From contig NC_081153.1 in NCBI RefSeq assembly GCF_958295425.1, positions 3,746,888 to 3,810,887 on the forward strand: DNA of 64,000 nt, written 5' to 3'. Positions 12,678 through 24,358 of this stretch are shown piece by piece. The notes below the pieces were generated by a model. It did no database searches, was not told the origin of the DNA, and saw nothing but the letters and a program-made list of their open reading frames with translations. Positions within the stretch are counted from its first letter, which is position 1, and each line of letters begins with the position of its first letter. This DNA is from Solea solea (Eukaryota; Chordata; Actinopteri; Pleuronectiformes; Soleidae). Made by a program: the position numbers and the translations under genes.

Positions 12678-12712
12678 GATTACCTCAGCCTGTTTGTACA
12701 TCAGTGGTCTTC

Positions 12713-12734
12713 TGTGTGTGTGTGTGTGTGTGTG
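12713..12734. repeat. (TG)n microsatellite
   Basis: A 22-bp TG tract, complementary to the CA tract 36 bp upstream. Confidence 0.94.
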
Positions 12735-14291
12735 GTGGCCTAAACGAGTAATACTTATTAGATTAATCTTCTATTTGTCTCTGTGCTGTTGTCGCTGTTT
12801 TTGTATGTGTGTGTTGCTGGGATTTAGAGGCAGTTTCTACTTTTCCTTCTCCTTGTTTTTGGAGATTATGTCCAAAATATGTCCGATACTAAGTAAATTA
12901 CCACTGTACTGGAGTTCATAAATTTGTTTACTTGCCTCAAAACAGCTGTTTATTTTATTCTGCTACGAACCCCCATCTCGCAAAAGTCACATTCCCACAC
13001 AACTAAACTGCATTTTCTTTTCTTTCTTTTTTACATAATATAATCATGTGGTGTCAAAGTGCGCAGAGGAAGTTTGAGGAATTATGAATATTAAGAGCAG
13101 TATCACGTGTGATACAAATGTTTTTTAATGAAATTTGTGTGTTGACCTTCAATTTGGCAAATAATTAGAATAATTATAATTATAAAGTGGATTTTTGATA
13201 GTATTATAATTACTGTTAATCTATTTCTATTGACTTTTGTTAGTTCGGCAAAGAAGGAATTAAATTGCAGAGAGAAACATGTTTTTCTGACTGTGCACAT
13301 GTAACTAAGGCTGCATCAAAACCATCCCATATCCCTCATATAATCATATGCCGATCACATGAAATCCACCCGAAATGACAACACAATAAAATAACTTAAC
13401 ATTTCCTTTTATTTTTGTTTTTAGATACATAAAGCAATGAGTTCAACAAGATTTGAGTTTACCATTCGATACTAGAGCCGAGTATCACACACTCCCACCC
13501 AAAACACGTACATTTAGATCACAATCCTTTGTTCTTATATGTGATGGAAGATTGGACAACAACTAGTACTTTATGTTGTAGTCGCTTGGCACCATCTGTG
13601 AGGCGCAATGTGCTGTCACGTCGAGACCGGCACGGATGTATGGAGTGAGTCGCAGCCGCTCACACAAACTGGGCCATGTTCGCTATCGCGGGCAAATGGG
13701 AGTTAATGAACTGATCCAAATCTGAATATGTGTTGAAACAGTTAAATCAGTTTCAAGTCAAGTCCACGTGAATCAAAGGAGGGAAACGTCATTCCAGACT
13801 GTCCTGCAGTGCGTCTGTCATCAGGGCTCGTCGTGTTAGTTATTCAATGCAGAGCGTGATACTGTAACGCCACCTTCACCACCACCAAGCAGCAATTCCC
13901 AAAGGATCACGAAGTCGCAAAAGCATAATTACTTCATCCCCCTGAAGTCAAGTCGGCCCAGCGCACACTTTCCCTTCATGTAATGAAAATGAAAAGTGTA
14001 TGAGATCCTAAGTGGAGCCTTTGTTGGAGCTCCTCTCCGGCGGGCTGGAGTAAGTTTTGCATGTGTAAATTTGAATAAAGCAATTTGAATTTTTAACTTT
14101 TTTTTTTTACCCGGTGCCTTTTCCTGGTGCTCTGATAACGTTTGCTTGGCTTGTCAAGAACCATGTCAGCTTCATATTCTCTCTCACTGTGTGTGAATTT
14201 TGTGACACAGTTTGATGAGCATCATACCTGCTTTTGGAAAAAACACACACTGTGGAGTGCAATTTTCCACATTATTCTGCTTGTAGCAGCA

Positions 14292-14322
14292 AAAAAGAAA
14301 AAAAGGAGAAGGAGAAGACGCC
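14292..14322. repeat. Purine-only (A/G)n tract
   Basis: An A-rich run passing into GGAGAAGGAGAAG. Confidence 0.9.
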
Positions 14323-14720
14323 TGAGCTGAAAAACATATTCTCATCGTATGCCACATAGGAATTATTTTCAGTGGTTTGTTGTCAACAGCTCGTTTCCTT
14401 GGCAGTATATTTCTATCTAAACATAGTCTTATGTGCACAATGGCTGTTTGTATCCAAAAGTACAAGAGAGCAAGAAAGGAGATGGTAAACCACGTTGATT
14501 ATTTTCAATCGCGGCCTTCTTTTTACAGGGATAGAAAACATTTTTCTCCGCTTCCCTGATAATATAGAACACTCTAACGTGCTGTTTTCAGTGACAACTG
14601 CTGCAAAGTGCTGTGTATCCGTGTCGCCTTTTTCTCTTCTCCGAACACCTTTGAGCAATTTGTGTTACCTGATGATCTCAGCAAATAGCTCATCCATTAT
14701 GACTGTGTGAAAACACTAAT

Positions 14721-15532
14721 GGCACGTTTCCACCGGCTCGCCTCGCCACGGCACGGTTGAAGGAATACTTCACACATTTGCATTTAGCTTTGTATTACTA
14801 GAACAGGGGCAGTATTTTTGAAAAATTGTGTTTCCAAACGTCAATTTCCCCTGAGTTGAGAAACATCTTCATTCTTTTCTTTGCTACATGCCCACCAGTG
14901 ACACTTGGTCCTGTTAGCAAAGATGGCGGACACTGTTTACATCCTGGGAATGAAGTCCTGTCCCCCTACGAGTGGGTCTAAAAAGTGCAGAATTAGCGCC
15001 TCGGACCAAGGCTCGGACCAAGTGTCCCAAAAAAAAGGGTGATGATATTTCTCGACTCGGTGAAGTATTCCTTTAAGTTGCGCTTCAACTAGCATAGCAC
15101 CTGGTACCAGGTACTTTTTTTAGTACCTGCTCTGGCCTGTGGTTCTAAGCGCGCTGAGGCGATACCATGCGTGACGTCGCCAAACTGCCGACACAAGAAT
15201 CAAGCCGAACAATGCCGAACTGTAGATCAGTTAAAAAGACTTAACAATCCTAAAAAACGTGGGTTAATCTGCTACAATTACCGGGGAAATGTCTAAAATC
15301 TCAATATTTAACGGAGGTGTATTTAGGGACGGCACTGCTGATCACAAGTGGCATCACAAACCCTGCCGCTGTATTTCAGTCCAGTGACTGTGTTATATTT
15401 TTAATCAACTGATTCTAATGATTCAGTTACACTGAAAACAACTGCTTTACAAGATTAGTCACTCATTTGTGTGTGATGAATAACTGTGCCGTGCCGTGCC
15501 GAGGCGAGCTGGGACCACAGGTAGAAAAGGGT
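14721..15532. mobile_element. MITE family A2, copy 1, carrying a nested MITE
   Basis: The left end reads GTTTCCACC then GGCTCGCCTCGCCACGGCAC. The right end reads GTGCCGTGCCGAGGCGAGCT followed by GGTAGAAAAGGG, so the two ends are inverted over about 20 bp of CTCGCCTCGSCACGGCACGG. The body (15083-15330) has a perfect palindrome ACCTGGTACCAGGT at about 15099-15112 and matches 44228-44470 (AGCACCTGGTAC, GCCAAACTGTAGAT, ATCTCAATATTTAAC). The copy was enlarged by a second element at 14759-15075. No transposase is encoded. GTTTCC ends suggest a hAT-like origin. Confidence 0.75.
14759..15075. mobile_element. Nested MITE with AAGGAATACTTCAC ends
   Basis: AAGGAATACTTCAC at 14760-14773 is an exact inverted match to GTGAAGTATTCCTT at 15060-15073. 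The flanks GTTGA / TTAA are compatible with a degraded TTAA-type target. The element sits between the left end and the body of the family A2 copy, and the related copy at 44165-44575 lacks it, so it inserted later. Confidence 0.8.
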
Positions 15533-16447
15533 CTTAACTGAGTGTTAATGTGCAGGATCCTATGACTCTGACATCAGTTTTGTCAAGGACCTTGTTCAGA
15601 AGCAGCACAGCAGCATTCATTCGTTCTCTTGAGTGTAAATACTGTAAGCGTCGAGTCGAGAACGCTCTTTGTTTGCTCTTACACTACAGCCGTCAAACCC
15701 CGTTACCTTCACGACGTCTCGATGCATCTCGACATAATATACCAACCCCAAACTGCTGACATAAATGTGTTTTATAAATGTATAAAACACCCATTTTATA
15801 GCTTCTTTTTGTCACACTGGAGTGTCACTTCAGCTCACAAGGAACAGGCCTCCACCTCCTGACAGAGCCGCAGAGAAGTGCAGAGCACACGGCTGACCCT
15901 CGGCGGCGTGCGTGGCCTGCACTTCTGTTTCTCGGAAAGCTTCAGTGCCACGGTTTATGTTGAGGATCTACGTGTGAGGGAGGCAGTGAAAGCGTATTGT
16001 CAACACAGACGGGGCCTTGATGGCGCTGTGTTGTCCTTGATTTATCTTTAAGAAGCGTCCGTTACAATGTCCAAGAAATTATGATAAAATGAAGTCACTT
16101 TAGTATATAATCGCGTACAAGGGCTTGATTCCTCTTCTGCCCTTGGTCACCACTCTACAAGTTCTCTGTGTGTTCCCTGCCTTTATTGTTTATTCTTGGG
16201 CTTTTTTTTTCTATTATAGAAAAACGAATTGCTGTGTCCTTGCCACGATAACGTTGGGGGGGACGCTAAAAACCTTGCCTGTTGTTCCTGAATACATTCT
16301 GGTTCTGTTGGCTCAACAAAGGCTCTCCATGGCCCTGGGAGTTTAATAGAACGAAGTATAATTCTTTGGTATGGAAACACTGCTCGTGCTGCAGAGGTAA
16401 ATACCGTCTGCTCCACTCACTCTTCCTCCGTCCTTGTGTAAAGTGTT

Positions 16448-16467
16448 GTGTGTGTGTGTGTGTGTGT
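16448..16467. repeat. (TG)n microsatellite
   Basis: A 20-bp TG tract followed by TATATGATGTGTG. Confidence 0.92.
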
Positions 16468-16841
16468 ATATGATGTGTGTTGTTATATTTGGAAGGCTCT
16501 TATCTGCCATGTCTCTTATTCCCACTGTATTTCTGGCATGTTTAATCAGCACTTGGCTCACTTGCACCGGAGCAGCCGCTGTACAAACACATTTAACCGC
16601 AAGCTCGGACTTCCTCACTCATTTTTTAACTGTTGATAAAAGAGCTTTCATCCCATCTGAGGTAACTGGCTCTTGCAGTGCCGTGGAGCGGTGTCCTGGC
16701 CTTTATCCTGGCCTTTTGAAACTTTGTGAAAAGACCAGGCGTCTATAGATCTGCATGCAAATGCATAACGTAGCTGAAAATAGCCCGGGCGGGTTGCCAG
16801 TCCAGAAAGACAGGAATGGGCCCAGAGCGAGCGGTGTGTGG

Positions 16842-16869
16842 ACAAGAGAGAGAGCGAGAGAGAGAGAGA
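16842..16869. repeat. (GA)n microsatellite
   Basis: GA repeats with one GC interruption. Confidence 0.92.
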
Positions 16870-19329
16870 CAGATGCAGCATGAGGACACAGACTGGGGTC
16901 ATATCAGGTGACACTCACACCATCCAGGGGTCAATTATCCAGGCCCAGGTGACCTCACAATCACCCAGAGAGTTTTTAAAGCCAGGAAGGAGAAGGAAAA
17001 GTGCTGTGTGCGTCTGTGTTTATGTGAGTGATTTTTCTTCTGTGTTGCTCTTGGCCTCTGACGCACTCACATGCAGACTAATGTGCTATTGTGAGTTTTA
17101 GTCTTTACACACATGCACATGCAGACGCGCTACAAAGACGGAGAGGAGTGTATACGGCAGGGTTACATCACAGAGATAATGCCAACTGTGAAAGTATGAA
17201 TGAGGTCAACTGTTAAACATGAGCTAAGAAAACCTTGTTAAAGGTCCTCGCTGTTTCATGCATTTAGCAGAGCTTGTTGGCATCTATTGAATATGTATTA
17301 CCCACAAGAATGTTGAAGTGTTTAATAGATTTGGGAGTAGTTTGGGTTTTTGTAGCCTTGGAAATGGTTTGTACAGCAGCCTGAGACTGTGCCTTACATT
17401 CACGACACGAGGAAGCTTCTATGCAAACAAAGATAGAGACAGACCTTTCTGCAGTTTCATGAAGCACTTGAAAACGAGAGCTGAGGGGTGAGCTGTCTCA
17501 TTGTGACAGTAGATGTTAGTGAATCTTACACACACTTGACCTTCTCAGTATAAAGAAGCAGTGATGGGGAGAACCGCATCAAAATAAACCACGTATGTCA
17601 GGAGTGGGCTGAACCTATGGGCTACCTTAACTCTGCTTCAATATTCATTTTATCTCTTTCGTATAAAGCAGTACATTGTATCATTTAAGTGAAAATTGGG
17701 CCGCATACAAAACACGTTTTATTCAATTATAACTCTTTGTTAGTTTAGTGGCGTTGAGTATATTCTCTGACACCACCGCGGCACTCCCGTCGTACTCTAG
17801 AATCCTGTTATTAACATTTATTTTCCGATTTCTAATGAACCTAACGCGGGCCAGTCAGGGGGAGGGCGACAGGGGCCGCATGCGATGATTGGCTGAGGTG
17901 GAGTTCAATTTCCTGCGAAGCCCATCGGAGGCAGCAGTGGGCAGGTGGGCGTTCGCGCACCAAAACAACCAAGCATTGGTGAGTACAGAGAATTCTTTGG
18001 TTGCGTTTATCAAACTGGAAGTGCATACTAATTGACCTCATTTTGAGATAAAAGGCAACAATGTATATGTATATGAAACGTTCTAAAACATCTGTTGTCT
18101 TTATAAACGTAGTGATGTGACAGGTGTCTTGTCTCACATCGTCGGTGTAGATTAGTGCACATGTTTTATGTTAATTTATTCTATTAAGTGTCTATTTCAT
18201 TCATTAAACATATTTAGTATTCAGTTTTGTCATAAATAACTGAACATACAGTTGAATTTAAAGTTTCATGGGGGAAGATTTAAATTATTGAAGTGACATG
18301 ATAGTTTCTTTCCATACAGTGCAGTAACTCAGGTACTAACTCAGTTATTTTTGGGAGAAATAACTAGTAACTATAGCTATAATTACTTTTACTACACTGT
18401 AAATGAGGAAAACCTCTTTAAGTCTAAACAATGAACAATCATTACTAATTATTCATACCTCAAAACGATCTAGGGCACATTCATTGTAGGATATTATTGG
18501 TTTTCCAACATTCAAACTGAACGTCTTCCTAGAAGAAGAAGAACGATCAGATGGCGCCACGCAGAGAGCAAATTAGCAACACATGATGTGATGATGTGAG
18601 AGTTCCATTTAATAGGCTGGTCAACTCCCGGAGTTAATGTTAATTAGCTACAGTTGGGGAAATTTGTTGGTCACAGTTCACCTCGCAGCTTGTCAGGAGA
18701 ACGCTGTTAATGTTCACTGTTCCCTCATTAAAATCCTTCGCCGTTACAATGTAAATATAGCACTCCTGGAAATCGATTAATGGCGCCAAAGCATTATAAT
18801 TCACCGCTTCTTACAGATGAACTTTTACACGTTTAGTCTTCGGAGAAAAGACTCCTTTCACTGGCGACCCAACGTGACTGATTACATTAATGACGGCTCC
18901 CAGGAAAAGCCACAACACTGCGACGATGAACTGAAAGAAATGCACAACATCAATACCCTGAGACTGCAGCAGGTATAATCTGTATTCATACATCCTTACT
19001 TTAATAATTCACACCTCTGCTTTTCCCCCAGTCTCCTTCCTCCTAAAGAGTCTGTCATCTTCACTTCAGCAAAATCTGTGTAAAATTAAAAAGTTATATC
19101 ATCATACAATAGATATATTTCCCTTTTTTTTGACACGTCGCTCCATCTCGCTTTAATATCTCTTTTTTATTCTAATGTACATTTAAATTTGCCTGTGCAA
19201 TGACTTCTCTTCTCCCAAAGGAAGTGTTTTTTTTTAAAAACACACCTCGGCACCACTTCCTTTTACTGTTTCAACTCAAAAAGACGATTTACCATATTTC
19301 CATTTCCAAGTCTTTACTTGTACTTTGTA

Positions 19330-19359
19330 CTCTCTCTCTCTCTCTCTCTGTCTCTCTCT
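19330..19359. repeat. (CT)n microsatellite
   Basis: A CT tract with one TG interruption. Confidence 0.94.
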
Positions 19360-19803
19360 GCGTTTCTGCATGTGCGCTGCACCGAGCCAGAGGCTGGATC
19401 GCTGTCGCTCGCAGTGGATCCTGGTGGTTGGGAGATAAGCTGTGACCTGTCTTAATTACACTGTTAACTCCTGAGGTTGAACGTGTTAATGAATCTCTCT
19501 AAAGGCACAGTGCATCGCGTTACAGGGCTGAAGTGAAGAGAAATGTTATGTTGTATGAGACTCTGTGAGTCAGTTCTGTGATAATCTGTGTGTGTTTGTG
19601 CTGCACAGGCACAGACGGCACGTCAGAATGCTGTGTACAAACGTACACATGTTGACATGCTGCTGTATTTCCAGATAAGACCTCTGTGGTAATTTACCTG
19701 GCAGTGAAACCCGCCTGTACTGTATCTTCAGAGTGATCCTTTGATTTAATTTGCAGGCAGATTGATTGAACATCGCCTCAGGTCTGTGTGCCTGTGCCCT
19801 GCA

Positions 19804-19815
19804 CCCCCCCCCCCC
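19804..19815. repeat. Poly(C) run
   Basis: Twelve consecutive C residues. Confidence 0.95.
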
Positions 19816-19982
19816 ACACTGCATAAACACATCCAAGTCCATGTTATGTTTAATTCAGAGTCCTTCCATTTTGGAGGGGAATCAAACTGATCAGGGCTTG
19901 TTTACACTCTGTGGCCCCAACCAAGCCCTGGCCTACTTTGAACAACTTTGGTGCACTTTAAACTGAGTTAAGTGTATATATG

Positions 19983-19984
<2 letters not shown>

Positions 19985-20014
<30 letters not shown>
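19985..20014. repeat. (TG)n microsatellite
   Basis: A 30-bp TG tract followed by three GACT units. Confidence 0.95.
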
Positions 20015-20015
<1 letters not shown>

Positions 20016-20365
20016 CTGACTGACTGCATGCTGCACAACAAATTAGCTTTGCATGTATAATGCAGGACTCTTCAGCTATACTGTAGATCCATATGTTGCC
20101 AGGCTTGGGGGTGTGGGATATCTTTAGCTATGTGCTTGTGGAGACCTGGCTCTCTCCTTATGAGTTTATGAGAGACCAGTTACATATTCTTGCCTGTGCG
20201 GAAGATATATAGCCTTTTAGTGTGACCTCCTTTGGCTCTGAGATCTCCATCAGTCAGGAAGCCTCAGAACTTGGGGCAGATAAGAGGCAGCTGCACTTGA
20301 TGACTTATAAAATAGGGCCGATAACATGCCTGTACTCTTTCAAGATGTTCGGCGCTAATGCTTTA

Positions 20366-20397
20366 GCAGAACAGAACAGAACAGAACAGAGCAGAGC
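20366..20397. repeat. (AACAG)n short tandem repeat
   Basis: Four AACAG units that decay into GCAGAG variants. Confidence 0.9.
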
Positions 20398-20617
20398 GGG
20401 ACTTTATCAGTTCTCTGCCGTTATGACATTGTGCCAGAGCTGGTCTGTGTTAAAAGTAAAAAAAAAAAAAATAATAATTATACAACTAAATACACATAGA
20501 GTATATGCTGGAGTCAAATCAGTCACCCGTCCTTCTCTTTGAACGTTTTTCCCCTCTTTATCACTCATGCTGTGAATCATATACACAGATACATCGCCAT
20601 TTAACCACATAAATATC

Positions 20618-20644
20618 TGTGTGTGCGTGTGTGTGTGTGTGTGT
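20618..20644. repeat. (TG)n microsatellite
   Basis: A TG tract with one CG interruption. A short T/G mix follows. Confidence 0.93.
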
Positions 20645-20649
20645 TACTG

Positions 20650-21650
20650 TGTCCCTGACAGCTCCCTGTACTTACAGGCCCTGTGGCAGAGCAGATACCA
20701 GCCAAAGATTAGGATGTAATTACACGCCACTTTCTGCTCCATCTCTCTGCCCGAGAGAGGAAGAGAAAGAAATGGAGGGGACAGAGATGGAAGGAAGAGG
20801 AGGGGAAGTAAAGTTGGAGATAAGGATTGGCAGCGTGTCTCAGTCTGTGTCTGAATGTGTGTGTGTGTGGGGTGGGTTGGAGTGAGAACATCCTTAATAG
20901 AACACCCTTCTCCACCCCAATCTTACACACACACACACATATAAATGAAGAAAAAAAACCTTTCACCCTCCTTACTGCTCTCTGCACCCGTCAATGTTTT
21001 GACTCCAGATTTACCCCCACAGTGGGGCTTTATTGGCTGTCTGTTGCCATGGTAACATAATGAACATCACTGTCCCGTCCTGCACATGCAGGAGGGTGTG
21101 TTGGGCCCTAAGTGTCAGACATTAGGATAATCCCCTGTCTCATTTAAATGTAAAGTCAGCAAAAAGGGAGAGAAAAAAAACCAGTCTTATATATGTGAGT
21201 GTGAGAGTGGAAGATTGTGCTCACCAGAAAGATAATTTACAGAAAATAAATTTATATTTTTTCCTTCCTCCTCCTTCCCTTAATGTTCGCTGTATTTTTC
21301 TGTCTGTCTTGCATGTTTGTTTCCCTGTTTCTTTTACCCTCTTTTATCCTGCGGTGACATTTTTAGGTCACCCCTCAGTCACTTTCATCGCGTCTACCCT
21401 GGCACGTTGTACCCACACACACACACACACATCTGTGGGGCGCACGTATATCTTTGCAAGGTGGTTATGTGGGAGCGAGGTGCAGCAGGAATCCCTCATG
21501 GGAGCGTCGGGGGGAAACGATGAGCTGCTCCCAGCATTCCCGCACGCTCCCACTGGCTTCCGTTTGAAGTTGGAAATGCTGGTGTTAGTGGAGACAGCTG
21601 TCACTAACACACACGTGCACCTATAGAGCATCACAGCACCTATACACATT
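20650..21650. other. Unique sequence, no gene seen
   Basis: Purine-rich text at 20755-20825 (GAGAGGAAGAGAAAG) and short CA tracts at 20925-20939 and 21413-21431 are the only simple features. The 143-codon open frame at 21195-21626 crosses the CA tract and shows no domain. Confidence 0.45.
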
Positions 21651-21673
21651 ACACACACACACACACACACACA
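21651..21673. repeat. (CA)n microsatellite
   Basis: A 23-bp CA tract. Confidence 0.94.
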
Positions 21674-21815
21674 TATCCTATACTCTTCCTGCTCTTTTAT
21701 TCTGGATCTGTCACAAATGTTTTTGTATTAAGAACAGAAGAAAAGATTCCCCCAGTCCCAGTCAGACTTATGTGGACTTGAACAACTTTAAATTTAATTT
21801 CTGAGAAAGAGAGGT

Positions 21816-21818
<3 letters not shown>

Positions 21819-21858
<40 letters not shown>

Positions 21859-21884
21859 TAGATGGAGAGAGAGAGAGAGAGAGG
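21819..21884. repeat. Compound (TG)n(GA)n microsatellite
   Basis: A 31-bp TG tract passing into GA repeats with GATAGATG in the middle. Confidence 0.96.
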
Positions 21885-21969
21885 GAAAGGGGAGTTCCAC
21901 ATTTTCTGCAGGATCAAAAGCTTTCAGGGGATTTTGGAGCTAGGAGCTGGTATCTGTGTACTGTATGTG

Positions 21970-22024
21970 TTTGTGTGTGTGTGTGTGCGTGCCTGTGTGT
22001 GTGTGTGTGTGGGGGGGGGGGGGG
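21970..22024. repeat. (TG)n microsatellite ending in G14
   Basis: TG repeats with CGTGCC interruptions end in a run of 14 G at 22011-22024. Confidence 0.96.
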
Positions 22025-22179
22025 TCCAGGGAGCTTTGACACAGATGTGACTGTCAGGGAAAAACAAAAACATCACGCACACACAAACCTCCTGCACTCG
22101 CACACGCCTCATTATCCGTGCATGCGCTTTGTTGTTAATCTTGTGCAGCCGATACAGCACAAGTACACATTAATGTCAG

Positions 22180-22670
22180 CAGTGTTGTAATGTGACAAAG
22201 TACAAATACTTTGTCACGTATCTGTACTTTACTTTGTTATTTATATTTCTAGATGATGAAGAGTTGGTATTATGGTCTGTGTTTAGAGCTTTTCTAGTCT
22301 TAATGAGCTGCTTTACGCTACAGTTTTCACCCATTCATCCATTCACACGCCGCAACATGGGGTTAAGTGTCTTGCTCAAGGACACATAAAAGAGAGCAGA
22401 GCCAGGAATTGAACCCATGACCTTCTAATTGAAAGACAACTCTCCCTACCACTGATCTACTCATCATCAACAATCATTATCCCTCACAAGTACATTTTAT
22501 ATCAGAAAATTACTTTCGATACTTAATTACAGTAAATGTCATAGACTTTAAGACTTTTACTTAAGTAATATTATAAATAAGTGACTTCAACTTCTACAAA
22601 AGTCATTTTCTGGTAAGATACTTTATACAAAACTGAATATAAGTACACACAAATACTCTTTCCACACTTA
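22180..22670. mobile_element. MITE family C (ACTTAAGTA type), copy 1, interrupted
   Basis: The left part (22180-22250) reads CAGTGTTGTAATGTGACAAA, GTACAAATACTTTGTCAC and GTACTTTACTTTGTTATTTA. The right part (22520-22670) reads TACTTAATTACAGTAAATG, CTTTTACTTAAGTAAT and ACACAAATACTCTTTCCACA. The two sides are related as diverged inverted halves, as in the fish MITE made of ACTTAAGTA motifs (also 37159-37664 and 41303-41862). A tRNA-derived repeat sits in the middle. No target duplication is visible here. Confidence 0.65.
22329..22465 (-). repeat. tRNA-derived SINE-like element, minus strand
   Basis: On the minus strand the text runs GATCAGTGGTAGGGAGAG, GAAGGTCATGGGTTCAATTC, then GTCCTTGAGCAAGACACTTA. 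GGTTCAATTCC (complement of 22405-22415) fits the polymerase III B box exactly, and the region upstream resembles a weak A box. The GACACTTAACCCCA phrase is a hallmark of a widespread fish repeat. It lies inside the family C MITE, so it inserted into it or was captured by it. It is not a functional tRNA gene: no acceptor stem pairs. Confidence 0.6.
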
Positions 22671-23290
22671 CACGCACAGAGAAACACATGTTGTAGCTAC
22701 TTAAGTGACTCAGGTGTATCTTTATTTACCCGTTTAGAATATAATATCTAATATGCTGCAGAAAACTGCAACATATTATTGTTATTATAAACGACTCGCA
22801 GCATTTTTTGAGGTGCCACGCGTGAACCTATGCGAGCCTTCAAAGGTTCAGTAAAAAGCGTCACTTGTTTTAAGAGCGATGTTTACACACATGCTCGGAC
22901 ATCAATCACTTCCACACACACAGCTCTCCTCCATCCCTAATAATCTGACAGCATGTTAAAATCATCATGAGTGGATTACCAAAGAGTTTTCTAAATCAAA
23001 GTGAAATCATGGGCTGGATTAATCCCGTGTGACATCAGCTCGGCCGCGCTCCCTCCGCTCCTAAGCCATATTTAGTTGACGATCAAGTAGCTTAACCTGG
23101 TCAGTTAATCACAACCTAATATTCCACACTAATCTGTCCCCAATCCAAATGATGACAGAATCGGCATCGACAGTTTGTTGTTTGTTTTGCTGCTGGGTTT
23201 TTTTCTCTCTCTTTCTCTCTTTCTTTCCAGGAGGAATGCTTTTGTTTTTCTGCTTATATTTTGCACACAAAGTCAGTTTTGACCAGGACA
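22671..23290. other. Unique sequence, no gene seen
   Basis: This ordinary AT-rich sequence leads into a pyrimidine-rich patch at 23195-23230, next to the long TG tract. Confidence 0.5.
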
Positions 23291-23291
23291 C

Positions 23292-23501
<210 letters not shown>

Positions 23502-23663
23502 CTGTAAACATTCACCACGTCGTTCAGTCACCATGACTCAAACTCTGGCAGATGCAGCGCTGTGTAACACAAACTCACGCTCACACACACTAACACAAAC
23601 ACACGCTGTCTTCCCACTGTGACCTGATTGAAGCCACGTACCTTACACAGAGGATTAGTGACT

Positions 23664-23683
23664 TATCATCATCATCATCATCA
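23664..23683. repeat. (ATC)n microsatellite
   Basis: Six ATC units. Confidence 0.93.
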
Positions 23684-24358
23684 GGTCCTTGGGACTTTTT
23701 GATGTTGATGAGGTTATGTTTCCTGGTAAGGTTCTTATGCTTTTTACAATAAGTAGACCACGTCAAACGAATGTCACAGAGCACTTTACTTGATGAAAAT
23801 AAAAAATAAATAAAAAAGTGTGTGTACAATCTCCTAGTCTACTTGTTTGTTTAGAGCCGGCTATAATCAGATCAACATTTCCCACTCAGGATTAAAAAAG
23901 ACAAGTGATGAGGAGGAAGGGGAGACGGCGATGATGATGATGACGGTGATAAGGGTTTGACTTTGGGGGGACACCAGTGAAGAGGGAGGGAGAATGCCAT
24001 GGAGAAGGGGGCAGCAGAGCTTCAGAATCTGGGGGAAATTGTTGTCGGGTGGTGGGAAAGGGGGGTTGGACGGGGTGCAGAGGCTCGTCATGGACCAGCA
24101 TATCAGTCTGCTGGTATTGTGTTTTTTTTTTTTTTATTAAAAATCATTTATCAGCATGTCAGTGTCTTGTGCTGTGATGGATACGGGAGTTTGATTGATC
24201 ACATATTGGGGAATTGATGAGTGACACAGCCTTTTTTTTTTGGAGCAGTAACTTGAATGGAATTTTAATAGCAGATGTAAACACTGTAAGTGTGGATGGA
24301 ATTATTGTTACACATAAAACAATACATCCCTGAGGTTTAGTGTGCGTTTGTACAACAA

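Larger units (their letters stand above)
11060..14290. other. Unique sequence with microsatellites
   Basis: Apart from the simple repeats listed separately, no gene, RNA or named transposon was recognised. The 13030-13420 part is very AT-rich. Confidence 0.45.
15535..19320. other. Mostly unique sequence
   Basis: No gene was recognised. A patch at 18320-18405 (AACTCAGTTATTTTTGGGAG, AAATAACTAGTAACT) resembles debris of a fish MITE rich in GTAACT motifs. The ORF at 15550-15759 has no motif. Confidence 0.4.
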
